Source of the DNA: Zeus faber
Taxonomy: Eukaryota > Chordata > Actinopteri > Zeiformes > Zeidae
Direction of reading: 5' to 3'
NCBI GenBank assembly: GCA_960531495.1
Contig: OY482853.1
Span: forward strand, 29,522,951-29,586,950
Length of the DNA: 64,000 nucleotides
This document shows positions 24,351-35,955 of the stretch, piece after piece. Numbering within the stretch: the stretch's first letter is position 1; each line of letters begins with the position of its first letter. Both the position numbers and the translations under genes were made by a program. The notes beneath the pieces were generated by a model that ran no database searches, was not told the origin of the DNA, and worked only from the letters and a program-made list of their open reading frames with translations.

Positions 24351-24759
24351 ACACTTGTATTTTACACGTTTTCCATTTTTGTTCAGCTGTCCTACACACT
24401 GTATCTTATAGCACAGATATTTTGGTTTTTCCAGGCTTAAATGTAGCACCAGAATTGTTATCAGTTTAAAATGGGCCAACATTGTCAAGGGCAGCCAGGC
24501 AGACACTGATGAAGGTGTTGACTAATTCCTCTATTTATTGTAATGAGACAGTAATTAAAGGAGAAGATAAGAAACCATTGGCAAATTTAGTAGCAGTAGA
24601 TTAATCAGTGATGTGGGAGCAAATGGGGTTATACTCTTTTTTTAGGAGGGACTGGTAGTCGTAAGTAAAATGTTATACAGAGGTGATTGAAAACACAAAT
24701 ATTATTATATTATATATAATATACACAAATATATTCAGGCCATGCGTCATCAAAAAAAT

Positions 24760-25456
24760 GAAAATGAAATTAACAAACAACATCCGGCAACCACCTCCGA
24801 TGACTGAACATCTTACAAAGCAAGACAATTAAAAAAAATCCCTTTTCCAGAATATATAATTTTTTATTAAAAACATAGGATACATTATCTTTACCAACCA
24901 TGGGGTGGGAAAGAGACCTTGCTATTCAACTGATACCAACTTCTGGAAGTTTATTTTCACGGTATTTGCAACACCTTTTGTGTGACCCCCAATTCCAAAA
25001 TGCAACTCATCAGTATAAGATTTTGCACAGAGCACATATCACCCCAACACAAAATGTTTAAACTGGGAATCCTGGATAAAAATGTTTATTCACATAGTGA
25101 ATCAATACCAGAGATGACTACTTTCGTGCCATCTGGCTCTGCCCACTCATCCAAACGTTCTGGACCAACATCACCTCAAAGCTATGAACCATTTTGGATC
25201 ACAGCATTCTAGTTTCACCATCTATATGTCTCTTTGGTGATCTCTCCTCATTTGACCCACCACCCAAACACCACCAACCCATTTTGATCACCTTAACAAT
25301 TGCCAAGAAAATAATATTACTCAACTGGAAAAACAGAGATAATCTCACCACATCCCAATGGTTACAAATATAAATAGAATACATTTCAATGGAAAGACAA
25401 TTGGCAATATCCCAAAACAAGGTTGACTCATTTTATGAAATATGGGCTACTTTATC
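24760..25456 (+). pseudogene. L1-like (Tx1-type) LINE ORF2 C-terminal fragment
   Basis: Plus-strand pieces correspond to the region after the RT: TEHLTKQD, ATTCCAAAATGCAACTCATC (near 24993), and the HPNTKCLNWESWIKMF-like zinc-knuckle-bearing tail. It is homologous to the antisense fragment at 63400-63960, whose cleaner frame reads HKMFKMGFVDEDVCSHC, and to 40280-40408. Many stops are present. Confidence 0.7.
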
Positions 25457-25459
25457 ATT

Positions 25460-25790
25460 GACATAACTCCATCCATTAATACTGGAGTCTTTCTAATTCG
25501 TGGCGATGTCGTGGTACTTTGAGGAATCGAATGGGCCGTATCTTAGAAATATTGCAAAGATGAAAGAATGCAGTTCTGGGAATGTTCTTAATATGCAGTT
25601 GAAAAAAGAGAGTAGGATCAAATATAACTCCTAAATATTTTGCTGAGCTACTTTGGGTTATAGTACAGCTATCAAAGTTCAGAATGGTATCATTTAACAG
25701 GTGCCTGTGTCTGGCAGTACCAATACCCAGCATGTCAGTTTTCTCAGAGTTGAGAAGAAGAAATTTCAAGACATCCCCTGTTTAATTTCA
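25460..25790 (-). pseudogene. CR1/L2-like LINE reverse transcriptase fragment
   Basis: The minus-strand frame reads MKFLLLNSEKTDMLGIG, then DSCTITQSSSAKYLGVIFD and IPRTAFFHLCNISKIRPI. This is the region just after the YADD box in L2-type fish LINEs. It is truncated on both sides. Confidence 0.82.
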
Positions 25791-25920
25791 GCAAGACACA
25801 CTAGGGTACAACAATTGCGAGGGTTTGTTAGTTCTAAGGACATGTATTGATGAGTGTTACCAGCATAACAATGTAAGTAAGTTCCACATTTGCGTATGAT
25901 ATCTCCAAGTGGCAACATAT

Positions 25921-26650
25921 ATACCGATCAGCCACAACTTTTAAACCACCATGAATAATCTCTTATCTTGTGTAGGTCCATCTCGTCCCCAAAACAGCTC
26001 TGACCCGTTGCAGCATGGACTCCACAAGACCTCTGAAGGCGTCCTGTGGTATCTGGCACCAAGACGTTAGCAGCAGATCCTTTAATTCCTGTAAGTTGCA
26101 AAATGGGGCCCCCATGGATCGGTTTGTTGTTCCAGCACATCCCACAGATGCTCGATCGGCCCCTAACCCCTGCCATCCATATGATGTTGAAGAAAATTTA
26201 ATAATCAGACCAGGCCACCTTCTTCTATTGCTCCATGGTCCAGTTCTGACACTCACATTCCCAGTGTAGGCGCTTTTGGCGGTGGACAGGGTCAGCATGG
26301 GCACTCTAACCGGTTTGCGGCTACTCAGCCACATATGCAGCAGGCTGTGATGCACTGTGTGATCTGACACCTTTCTATTATAGACAGCATATCATTTTTC
26401 AACGATTTGTGCTACAGTAGCTTCTGCGTGATCGAACCAGACAGGTTAGACTTCACTTCACTTTAATTCAAACTTCATGCTCAGATCCTTATGCTCGCTC
26501 ATTTTTCCTGCATCCAACACATAAACTTCAACAACTGACTGTTCACCTGCTGCCTAATATATCCCAGCCCTTTACAGGTGGGATATATGGGATATACAAT
26601 TTTATTCACTTTGCCTGTCAGTGGTTTTCATGACGTGTCTGATTGGTGTA
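25921..26650 (-). mobile_element. Tc1-like element, internally deleted
   Basis: The left end ATACCGATCAGCCACAACTT and the right GTGTCTGATTGGTGTA are inverted repeats of the TACACCGATCAGCCATAAC type. The minus-strand interior carries both ends of a Tc1-like transposase fused across a deletion: VHHSLLHMWLSSRKPVRVPM (DNA-binding part) and, after the break, NLQELKDLLLTSWCQIPQDA, FRGLVESMLQRVRAVL (C-terminus). The catalytic core is gone. Confidence 0.85.
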
Positions 26651-27300
26651 AGCACAGAGTTGCAGCCACCCCCAGCTCTGTAGCACCCACGCTATGAAAT
26701 ACAGTATCTATCGTATCCTTGCAAGTTGGTATAGGCCTTTGGGGTACATCCTTACCTTAGCCACCAGGGCTAAAACACTGGTTCAGGAGCTGTGGAGACC
26801 TAGAGGGGTTGGGATGATCCAATTGAACCAGCCAGCCTGTTTTATCAATGCAAGGCATGGAAGGGTGAACTCTGTTTCTTATCAGATGTGAAATTTCCTC
26901 GTTGCTATGAGCCATCATGTCTCAATACCTCCACCACCACATAAGAAATTCACATCTTTTGTGACCCATCAGAAACAGCCTATGGTTCAGTTGCCTACTT
27001 ATGCTCCGATGATCAACAGGGGCAGACATCTGTTTCCTTTATCATGCCCAAGTCAAGGGTATCCCCTGGGAAACAGATCTCAATGCCCTGACTTGAGTTG
27101 TGTGCCGCCCTCTCAGGTGCCCAGCTGGCTTTCCCAATCCAGAAGAAAATCATAATACCCACCCAAAGGTTCTACCCTTTGGAGTGATTCCAACCAAGCG
27201 ATCCAGCAAACCAACCAATGCCAACCAAGATGACGCCTCGTACGGTCACCTAGGTATGTCGGTGCATGTTGTTTTGTCTTGTTTTGTTTGTTAATTTCGT
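26651..27300. other. Unassigned 0.65-kb stretch
   Basis: No coding region or repeat recognised. Base composition is more balanced than in flanking AT-rich DNA, so it may be an unrecognised element fragment. Confidence 0.4.
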
Positions 27301-27412
27301 TTTTTTGTGACAATTATAATTTTTTTTTTTTAAAGAAACAGTCTTTATTCGTCACGCAACGAAGACTGTTTCTTTCTTAAAAAAAATAAAAAATAAATTG
27401 TCACAAAAAAAA
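27301..27412. repeat. Near-perfect 112-bp inverted repeat (hairpin/MITE-like)
   Basis: The left arm TTTTTTGTGACAATT..AAAGAAACAGTCTT (27301-27345) is the inverse of the right arm AAGACTGTTTCTTT..AATTGTCACAAAAA (27362-27412). The arms are about 45-50 nt around a 16-nt loop containing CGTCACGCAACG. It is a tiny palindromic element or the fold-back end of a larger one. Confidence 0.85.
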
Positions 27413-28240
27413 CTAAATTCTGGGAGCTTGTACAACAGAGAAGAGCTCATGAACATCAGGGCTACAACCCCTGTGGATTTATTTCCCACTTCCATAGCCA
27501 GATCTGTGGAATTACTGAACATTCTGGTCAGAGGTGTGCATCCAGTGAAAGGCCAGAGGAGAGGGAGACATGCTGGTGTGCTTGTGCACCTCCACCGATG
27601 CGGACATCGCACACCGTTACCTGGAATATTTCTCTCTAACGTGCGTTCACTGGGAAACAAACTAGATGAACTTCAGCTGCTGTTGGGGAAGAACAGAGAC
27701 TTTTCTTCATCTTCTGTTTTTCAGCCAATGACTCTGTCTCTGTCTAGAAAGGGTTCAGACAAATAACAAACCTCAAACACCTCATTCCATGAACAACTCA
27801 CGCCTCTGGCACGCCTCTGACCGGAGCCTCTGGCAGGAGGCTGCGGTCCAACAAGGCCAAAACGTTCTCCCAACAACCTCTTCCCGTATGCAACTGGCCT
27901 CATCAACAAGGCCCGGGACCCCCCACTGAAACGGACCCCCCCCCATAGACACTACACGGTCCTGTATGCATATTCCTCATTCTTCTGGACTCTTATCCGT
28001 GAACATTGCGCATACTGTTACACTTTTAGACAAAACATTTGCACATTCCTGCACAAACTGTACGGCCTTATTTAAAAAAAACAAAAACAAAAAAACAGCC
28101 TTATTTTATATATTGTTATATATTTTACTCATTGTTTTACATTTATGTTTCATGTATGCACCGTACACCAAGACAAATTCTTTGTATGTGTAAACTTACT
28201 TGGCAATAAAGACGATTCTGATTCTGATTCTGATTCTACC
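27413..28240 (+). mobile_element. Non-LTR retrotransposon (Rex/CR1-like), internally deleted
   Basis: The ORF2 start reads TPLPGIFLSNVRSLGNKLDE (27605-27670), the N-terminal endonuclease block. Almost immediately it joins the 3' untranslated region, which ends GCAATAAAGACGATTCTG with (ATTCTG)n at 28213-28238. The RT is deleted. The copy is on the plus strand. Confidence 0.78.
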
Positions 28241-28264
28241 ACAGTATTGGGATGACTAAAGTCT

Positions 28265-28440
28265 GACTCATGTGGATATGAAGTGTTAATGGACACTCGT
28301 ATCGCTCACATACAAGAATTGACAATGGTTAAGGATTGGAGGTATGTGGACAGCGCCTACAACCCATCTGATAATCTCATTTGGGAAAAGTCCCTGCTGG
28401 ACCTGGCTCAACCGCAGAGTTGGGGTCAACTGCACGCCCA
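28265..28440 (+). pseudogene. BEL/Pao-type pol fragment
   Basis: The frame reads TRIAHIQELTMVKDWRYVDS, then AYNPSDNLIWEKSLLDL. In BEL/Pao polyproteins this is the segment at the end of RNase H before integrase (consensus NRV..I.....WRYV.S..NPAD..SRG). It is short and isolated, with a probable mutated SRG. The direction is opposite to the adjacent gypsy fragment. Confidence 0.6.
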
Positions 28441-28542
28441 GCAGCTCCTTGATGCGGCCCAGCGTCAACTGTCCAACTTTCCTGCTCCCTTCTGACACAC
28501 AGTGGCCAATTCTTGAACTCAACACCCATTCAGAAGTGGAGG

Positions 28543-29513
28543 CTAGTGAGTTAAGGAAACCAAACAGTATCCACAGTATTCAGTATCCACAGTGTCCAGA
28601 GTAAGCTGTCTTTCGCTGTGAGTGTAGCTCGCTTTGACCAATAGCTTTTCAGCACAGCTTCCTGTTTTGCATGTGCTGGTGCTTCTGTGCACAGAATCAT
28701 GACACGTGAGCAGACACTGTCGGCTTTTAGCTGCTCTCTCAGGTTTTCCATATGTGGGACTGACTTGTAGGCTTTCAATGACACAGTCCACGTAAATGTT
28801 GGTACCCGCCATCAGCTCCTGTTCTCCTGTGGACATGTGCAATTTCAAAGTGAGCACAACAGATTGTCCGCTGTCCAAAGTGACTTCCCTGGCACGTGCA
28901 CGATGGAGTATGTGTAGTGCATCAGCCTCATGCTCAAGCGCTGGATTCTCGGTGGCAGAATATCCGATGCTTGGGTTCCAACTAGGCTGATAAGGGGTTT
29001 ATGGTTGGTCTCCAGGCAGAAATGTTTTCCTATGAGGAAATCCCGGAACCGTTCACAGGCCCATGTGAGACCCAAAGACTCCTTCTCCACCTGTGTATAC
29101 CATTGTTCGGTTGTAGTGAGCGACTGCGATGCATAAGCCACAGGCTTCCATTCTTCCTCTGACCTCTGGAGGATGCCTCCCAAGCAATGATGAATCGGCT
29201 GTCACGTGTGTCTCTGTTTGGGTTATACATGCCCAGCAAAGGAAAAGAAGACAGTGCGTTCTTCAGCATTTCAAACGCCATTGCCTGGTCCATGTCCCGG
29301 ACCCAGCAGTTTTTCTTCAAGAGGAGGTCGCGGAGTGGCTTGCCTGTTTCTGCCAGCAGTGGAATGAACTTTCTCAACTGGTTGACCATCCCAAGAAAAC
29401 TCCTCAACTCGCCAACTTTTGTGGACGTCTTCATCTCCATGATGTCCTCCTTGGGTGGATGCCTGCGGTTGTGATGACGTCACCCAAGAAGACCACCTCA
29501 CTCGAGACCTCAC
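28543..29513 (-). pseudogene. Ty3/gypsy RT-RNase H fragment
   Basis: Minus strand: ELRSFLGMVNQLRKFIPLLA and KPLRDLLLKKNCWVRD (RT thumb/connection). Then in a second frame EEEWKPVAYASQSLTTTEQ, YTQVEKESLGLTWACERFRD, FLIGKHFCLETNHKPL and MHYTYSIVHVPGKSLWTAD, the canonical Ty3/gypsy RNase H order. A frameshift near 29160 separates the halves. No LTR or gag is attached. Confidence 0.88.
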
Positions 29514-29536
29514 CTCACACTCGTGTCAAGTTTGAA

Positions 29537-29690
29537 ACATTACATTACATTACATTACATTGAGCAGACGCTTTTATCCAAAGCGACTTACAATTATTCA
29601 AACACCGACGGACGCAGCCATCAGGCGCAATTAAGGGTTAAGTGTCTTGCTCAAGGACACTACAGCATGCTAGCAGGAGGAGCCTTGAAA
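29537..29690. repeat. Common fish dispersed repeat fragment
   Basis: Four ACATT units lead into GCAGACGCTTTTATCCAAAG and CGACTTACAATTATT, then GTCTTGCTCAAGGACACTAC. Its two halves match the repeats noted at 23925 (inverted) and 13100, which suggests all three belong to one family. Confidence 0.7.
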
Positions 29691-29827
29691 GTGATGTTTT
29701 GGTCCATTATGCCTATATTTAAAGTCCATGAATCAGCATTCAATGTGTAGCAGTAACACTACACAACACTTTAGTAATGAATAATTAATATTGAATGATT
29801 AATAACTAATGATAAATAATTTATAAT

Positions 29828-30890
29828 TGTCTCGTTTAGGGCACCACCCCCCTTTTTGGTTTAGTTGGGGGAAACAAATGGGTTCATTTGAAATACTGTA
29901 AATCAAACGTTGAACATAATTAATCAGTCTCGTACTCGTAGTGTGCGGTTTGATTCTCTTTCAGGGATCGCGGTAACTACTAAAAGCTAAATATCACAAA
30001 CAGCATCCTTAATAATAAAATAAGTATTTATTTATTCCAACATATTTGGCAAATAAAAGAGTATATGAAAAGATGGCGAAAAGAATTAAATAATAGGAAA
30101 TCAATAAAACAAATAAGGAACACATTGACTGGTAGATACAATTATCGCTGATTTGGCAGCAATGGAGAGAGTGTGATTGAAGATTTACTAAAGCTGCTGG
30201 AAGCCATGAAGGTTGTGCCTGTTTGGTTCCAGGAGGCGATGCGCTTCGGCGGGTGAAATCCACCGTAGCACAGTTGGAGGTTCGGAGAGATGCAGCTTGG
30301 TTTGAGGTCTTCCTTAGTCCCGTTAAGGTGGCAGCATGTGGAGGCGAAGTTGGAGGTTGTTTGGATGTCTTTAATGCCGCTTTGATCGGATCCATTTGAT
30401 GGATCGGGAGTGGTTTGGTTTGAACTATCACTGCTTGACTTGGTCAAAAACAACTTGCAAGTAGCGTCGTTGGCTGTTCGGCGAAATTTGCGTTATTAAC
30501 TCAAGAAATTGGCTTGCTTGACTAACAAAACTCTATCAAAAACTTCTGTGATTATAAAAATCCAAACATGAAAAGTGGACTCGTGGTGGGCTTTGCGGGT
30601 CCAGACGGTTTTAAGAAAACCAGAAAAAGAGAAAGTTGCAAAAAGTAAATCTTGAGCAAATATACCAAAAAGAGGACTTTAAAGGATGGAGCTCTGGGTA
30701 GAGGAGAAGATGGTGGAAGGAAAACTCATTGACAAAATGGTTGTATGCGGTTTTATCCCCAGGTGAAAAGGGACATGTCTTTTAGCCAATCTCTCGGGGT
30801 GACGTAACCTGTCTCCGCCCGGTGGCCATTTTAAGTCCACAATCTATTCCATTCGCTATCTAAATATCACATTTACGCGAACATTTCACA
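29828..30890. other. Possible LTR or other retroelement piece, uncertain
   Basis: Begins TGTCTCGTTTAGGGCACC and could end near 30890 with ..TTTCACA, giving TG..CA borders about 1.06 kb apart. Open frames inside are short and match nothing I know. No target duplication is evident. It is a guess. Confidence 0.25.
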
Positions 30891-31064
30891 CACATACTTC
30901 TCAATTTGACCATCAATCCAGTGTTTGAACATTGTACAGTTAAAAAAAAAAAAATAACATTGTACAACATTGTGTGGCACAACATTGTGGCAGAGGTCCA
31001 TGAAAGAAATACCTTGAGACCAAGGCATGGCGATCCGGAAATGACCCGGCAATAGACCTGGGTC

Positions 31065-31652
31065 TTAACCGGCCCGGGCTGCCAGGTTCCACTCGCTCAG
31101 TCGAGCCTGGGTGCGGAAGTCGATCGTGTAATCGACCACGGAGCGGGACCCCTGACTGAGACCCAGGAGACCACCAGCAGCATCAGGACCTCGTGATGTC
31201 ACCCCAAACACCTTGCGGATCTCGGCGGCGAAGGCGTAGAAGGAGGAGCAGGCTGGTGTGCGTCGTTCCCACTCGGCCGTTCCCCATAGCCGAGCGCGGC
31301 CCGTCAGGTGATTTACGGTGAACACCACCCTGGCATCCTCGGAGGCGAAGGTGTGGGGCTGCAGAGCGAAGAGGATGGAACAGTTCGTAATGAACGGACT
31401 ACAGCCGTCTGCGTCTCCGGTGTAGCGTTCTGGAACCCCCACCCGGGGCTCCAGGGAGTACGCAGGCTGGGCCGGTGCAGGTGGGTCCGGGGAAGCAGGC
31501 GCGGGATGAACTGACCAAGAGCGATGGCGAGCTGCTGGACCTGGACCTGGACCTGAACGTCCGCTGAGGTGGAGGCTCGGACAGCCTCCTGGTGTTGGAG
31601 CTGTGACTCCACCCTTCCCAGGCGTGCCAGCAACTCGGGGTTGTGTGCTGGG
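31065..31652 (-). pseudogene. Ty3/gypsy Gag (sushi-class-like), frameshifted and truncated
   Basis: Starts MDPAHNPELLARLGRVESQL with a coiled-coil-like Q-rich stretch, then shifts frame near 31440-31500 into PERYTGDADGCSPFITNCSI, GRARLWGTAEWERR and LLGLSQGSRSVVDYTIDFRT. This order is that of capsid in fish sushi-like elements, the lineage related to mammalian PEG10/RTL genes (family knowledge). It is cut off before the zinc knuckle. Confidence 0.82.
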
Positions 31653-32081
31653 TCCATTGTTGGCCAGTTTGTACTGTAACGGGTGTGGCTAGGACCCAAT
31701 TGCAGCACAAAGACAGGCAGGGATATTTGGTAATGTCTTTTATTTGTAGAGCACATGGAAGACAGGCAGGGAGCAGGCAGGATACATCGTCGGGGACAGG
31801 CAGCTTCGATAACGAGGAGTGCAGACAGAAGACATGCGGAGGGGCAGGCAGGCAGGATACGTGGTCGGAGCAAGGCAGAGTCGGTAGCAGGGAATCAGTC
31901 CGGAGAACGCTGGAGAGTCTGGTGCAAGCATCAAAGACAAACTGGCAATGGGTGACTGGTGAGAGGCATATATAGGGGTTAGAATACAGATTGGGAACAG
32001 CTGTGTGCGCAGGTGAATGGAGTTGGACTAATGGGACAGGTAGAGAGGGAGGGGAAGTAGAAGAAGGCGGAGATCATGACA
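31065..32081 (-). mobile_element. Ty3/gypsy LTR retrotransposon: 5' LTR plus gag remnant
   Basis: Minus strand: a 407-bp LTR (32081 to 31675) begins TGTCATGATCTCC, contains a TATATA box (CCCCTATATATGCC near 31970) and ends CGTTACA. A 20-25 nt leader follows, then the gag start. The element is cut off at about 31065 within gag. No pol or 3' LTR is attached. Confidence 0.8.
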
Positions 32082-32149
32082 AGATCAAGAAAAAGAATAG
32101 AAGAAGGGAGGCCAAAACTATTAAACAGTAGATATGACAGACACTCCAG

Positions 32150-32350
32150 TACAAATTTTAGGGAGGAGGTTTTATACTGAATAATATAGAAATAAGGGAA
32201 ATATCAGAAAAATGGGCTAAACTAACTAAAAAATTGGCAACCAAATGGCCAAAAGAGGGAACATTCGACATAGCATTGTGTGAGGAGATGGAAACCCTGA
32301 TAATAAATTACAAAATGGGAGACAAAAAAGAGAAAAGAATGAAGAGGTAA
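32150..32350 (+). pseudogene. Possible endogenous-retrovirus gag fragment
   Basis: One plus-strand frame reads EKWAKLTKKLATKWPKEGTF, then DIALCEEMETLIINYKMGD, a charged helical pattern resembling matrix regions of fish endogenous retroviruses. It lies 2.9 kb upstream of an ERV pol remnant on the same strand. The match is by general resemblance only. Confidence 0.3.
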
Positions 32351-32627
32351 GCAGAATATCAGGTAGATTGGAATGTCCTGAAATGGCATTGGTGAAACCC
32401 AGGGAGCTTTATGTGCTTGCTCTGCAGACATTGTCAAACAGGCAGTATCATCAATAAAACACTTCCAGGATTCTCTGATTGCAATGTCTCTAGGTGATAT
32501 CAAAGTAATCATTGACTCGAATTCTGAACATTGCTTCAACAACTAGGTAGATTTAGGAGAATGTCAAATTTAAACAAGAGCTAATGAAAATCATTCTGGC
32601 TCTATAGGGCACACTATAATGTTCAAG

Positions 32628-32800
32628 TTCAAGTTCAAGTTCAAATTCAAGAGATTATTTGTCACATACATATACCTACGGTCATACATATATGCAGTGA
32701 AATGTCATGACACCCGGTGATTACGCTCAATAAGCTCTATAGGCCCTAAAAATACAAAAAAATACCAAAATGTGCGTAATCGACACAAGGTCTGAAAATA
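32628..32800 (-). repeat. Short dispersed repeat with LINE-type 3' tail, copy 2
   Basis: Four TTCAAG units, then AGAGATTATTTGTCACATAC and GCAGTGAAATGTCATGACAC. It is truncated relative to the copies at 1606 and 55420. Confidence 0.75.
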
Positions 32801-33490
32801 ATTTTAACAATGGAGCTCAATGAAATACTTCAATCAAGGTATTTTCATTAATATGCTTGCATGCATTCCATCTCACAATAATTCCAATTTAGTTTTTTTT
32901 ATTCAAATTAGTTAAATACAAATAGCCATAACATCCATAATTCACAAGGACTGTTGAGTGCTGGACATGTTAAGGCCTTACTTAATTGTAGAGCAATTCT
33001 CTTTGATCAATCTTGTTGTCAATTCTTCAGGTCTTTCCAGTCAGATGCAATCACTTCTTCACTAGTCAGAGATAGAACTGTAGTCCAGTGGATTCCTATT
33101 CAAATTCTTAAATCTGGAGGACACACTCCATAACCTCTCCAGTGTACAAACAAAAACTCCTCCAGTGTACAATCAACGAATCCCTCTTTGTTAATCTACT
33201 TGCTAAATACTGAATATCAAAAGCTACCTTATTCAATGTCAGGTCCAGATTAATTCTAGAGTTAAAACTAAAAATAATGCTGTTCGATTATACTTAAACA
33301 ATTACCAGCTTTACCTCAAAAAGGTAACGGTAAGGCTTTGAACACACAAACACTATTGTATATAATCAAAACTAACAATTCACTTATGTAATATTAATAT
33401 TCAATGTATAGTGTCTAATCTATACTTTAGAATTAACAATTTACCAATGCTTCATGCCATTGTGCCACATTGTTACTACTGTAACACTGC
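32801..33490. other. AT-rich spacer, nothing recognised
   Basis: No supported gene or repeat. Confidence 0.5.
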
Positions 33491-33495
33491 AGACT

Positions 33496-33969
33496 TGTCA
33501 TGAACCCTCACTGAGATCAGCATTTCCTTGGTCTACTCATTTAAGCTAGTCTTGTCAGTAACTCTCCTGTCATTTCAGATCCAGCCACTCCCCTTTGCTA
33601 CAACACCACCGAGGTTCCCCACTCTTCTCACCTGCAGCTCATTTGCTCAACAGGCACTCTGTACTTTTACTGGTCTAGTTAATTGGTTCTGTGCCAGATT
33701 GTCTCTTTGCTTAGGCTGAGCTTTCCAGTGTGCCGTCCAGTGATCTCGCTAATACCTTGTTGATTCCCTGGTTTTTGATCCTCTGCCTGTCTTACAGATT
33801 CTGATTCTCTGCCTGCTCCTTGCCTGACTTGTTTGCCTTGCTGATGGATATCCTGACTTTCATGACCCTGGTCTGTTTATTCTAATAAACCCCTGCTTTG
33901 TGAACCTTAACCTGCTCTTTTGCGTTGTGCTCTTGGGTTCACCTCTGGTCTGAGTCAGTGAGCCTAACA
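33496..33969 (+). mobile_element. Solo LTR with 5-bp target duplication
   Basis: Begins TGTCATGAACCCTC and ends GTCAGTGAGCCTAACA, 474 bp, flanked on both sides by AGACT (33491-33495 and 33970-33974). A polyadenylation-type TTCTAATAAACCCC lies near 33880. This is the expected product of LTR-LTR recombination of a gypsy-type element. A relative lies at 46229-46554. Confidence 0.85.
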
Positions 33970-33974
33970 AGACT

Positions 33975-35030
33975 ACCCTTCTGTCCTAACCTCAACCAGC
34001 AGATCATTTTGACACAAGAACACAAAACAAAAACTCAAGAGAAAATAAATAACTCAAACATTATAAACCACAACTAATGCATTTCCGCTGTTATGCGTCA
34101 TATCTGCTCTCCTTAAGGCTTACATTCTAATAATTTATTGCAAAGGTGATGTCGACCATGTTCCACCACTGCATCGATGCAAAACCGTTCACATCCCTGT
34201 TGCGATGCATCTTTAAAATTTAGAAATTTCCACACCTAATATTTAGTCAGCAATTCTCCCCAATTTATGTTAAGTTTTATCAATTTGGAATCCTTTGCAA
34301 TAAAATCTATCAAAACACAAACTACAGTTCTGAAAACAAACACTAGACATACTTCTCATCTTTACCAAAATCACATTAATGAACCAACAGACACTTTTTC
34401 CGGCAACTTAAAACCTATTACATCACACCACTACGAATGATATCACAATCATCTCTAAACATAATCTGACAGTCCAAACTTTTCAATATCTTTTCATACT
34501 ATCTCAGCATAGACTGTTGTTAACTGGCACCTAAATTCAATTTGAATCTCATTTGAACTGCTAAACATCACTAGCTGACCATCCTAAACAAAGAATCCCA
34601 ACTGCATCATGTGCTCACTTTCCCACTTTCATTGTTTTTCAGATCAACTTTCATAATCCTTTTAGTCTATCAACTACTTTTACAGCTCTCTCCTGCTTAC
34701 AATACTTCTCTCAATTATCTAGGTTGGAACAGTTCCCACAATCCCCCTTTTTTCCTAAGTAACAGGTGCAGTGCTACAGTCCACAGTGTGAACAATGCTA
34801 ATCCAAATAACACCAAGAGTTCCTTCACTCCTGCGTTGGTTGTTTTAACTATCTCTGCGTGTTTATCCCTGACTCTCTCCTCACTTCAGTTGGTTCATGT
34901 ATAACAATTTTTAGCTACATTTCAGATACACAACTTATTTTACAGTTTATAATAGCAGTATTTACAAGTGCTTATATACAATTCCTTGGCCAAGTGTCCC
35001 CACATTAAGCCCCAAAACCATGCAAAGTAA
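33975..35030. other. AT-rich spacer, nothing firmly recognised
   Basis: No supported coding region. It may contain decayed 5' parts of the ERV whose pol begins near 35030, but no motif shows it. Confidence 0.4.
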
Positions 35031-35955
35031 GGGACATGATGACCTTTTTGGGAGTGACAGGGTATAGTTCAGACTGGATAGAGAATTATTTTAATATGGT
35101 AGTCCTATTGAGGGCAATGATCAAAATCTACAGGGTACTTTATAATGGACTTAAGAAGGACACATAGCATTCGAAAGTAAGAAACAGTAAAGTCAACAGT
35201 GAAGACTGTCCTGCAACAAGCACCAGCCCTGGAGTTACCAGACTACACTAAGCCATTCCAACTGTTTGTCTCCCATAGACAAGAACACGCATAGTGAGTG
35301 CAAACTTAAAAGACAGGAACAGGACTCTACACACAGCCAATTGCGTACTACTCCACAGCCCTCTCCCCGGAGGAGACAGGTTTTGGTGACTGCTACAGGA
35401 CATTAGCGGCAGCGCAACTAATGCACGAAAAGGCATCCACATTGATATGGGCTATCCTATTGAGATACTTACCCATCATAAACTTGTGAACCTAATAGAA
35501 AAAGGCAAATTTGTTCTTACTGCTCAAAGGCAAAATACCTACAACCATTTACTACAATACCCAGACAATATCCGTCTGCAGGATTAAGAACCCAGCAGAT
35601 AGCGTTCCGCTTGCTACAGATGGACAAGAACAAGAGTGTGTAGAGGAAGCAAAACTAAACTCTAAACTTAGGTCTGTTTTACAAACTTACCTTTTGAATC
35701 AAGCAATATGACTTCATTTGTGGATAGCTCCTGCTATAGAGAGGGAGACCATCTGTCACACGATATGCTATTGTAGAAAGGAAAAATGACACTACAACAG
35801 TCCTCCAATCAGGACAATGCCCCAAGGGGGGCAGGTATTAGGAAAAATAAGGGAAAAAAAATAACGGCTCCAAAGTTACAACAACAAATAGATGCAGTAA
35901 TAACCAGATGCGAAACATGCCTAAAAAGTAATATTAGGAAAGGAATAACTACTCC
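35030..35955 (+). pseudogene. Endogenous retrovirus pol remnant, RT C-terminus to integrase N-terminus
   Basis: Frames in order: FLGVTGYSSDWIENYFN (RT thumb/connection, near 35035), a stop-ridden RNase H region (35215-35600), then QIDAVITRCETCLKSN (35890-35940), where the paired cysteines of the integrase zinc-binding domain sit. Many stops occur. The fragment stops abruptly where a LINE copy begins, and the integrase core resumes at 37190. Confidence 0.7.
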
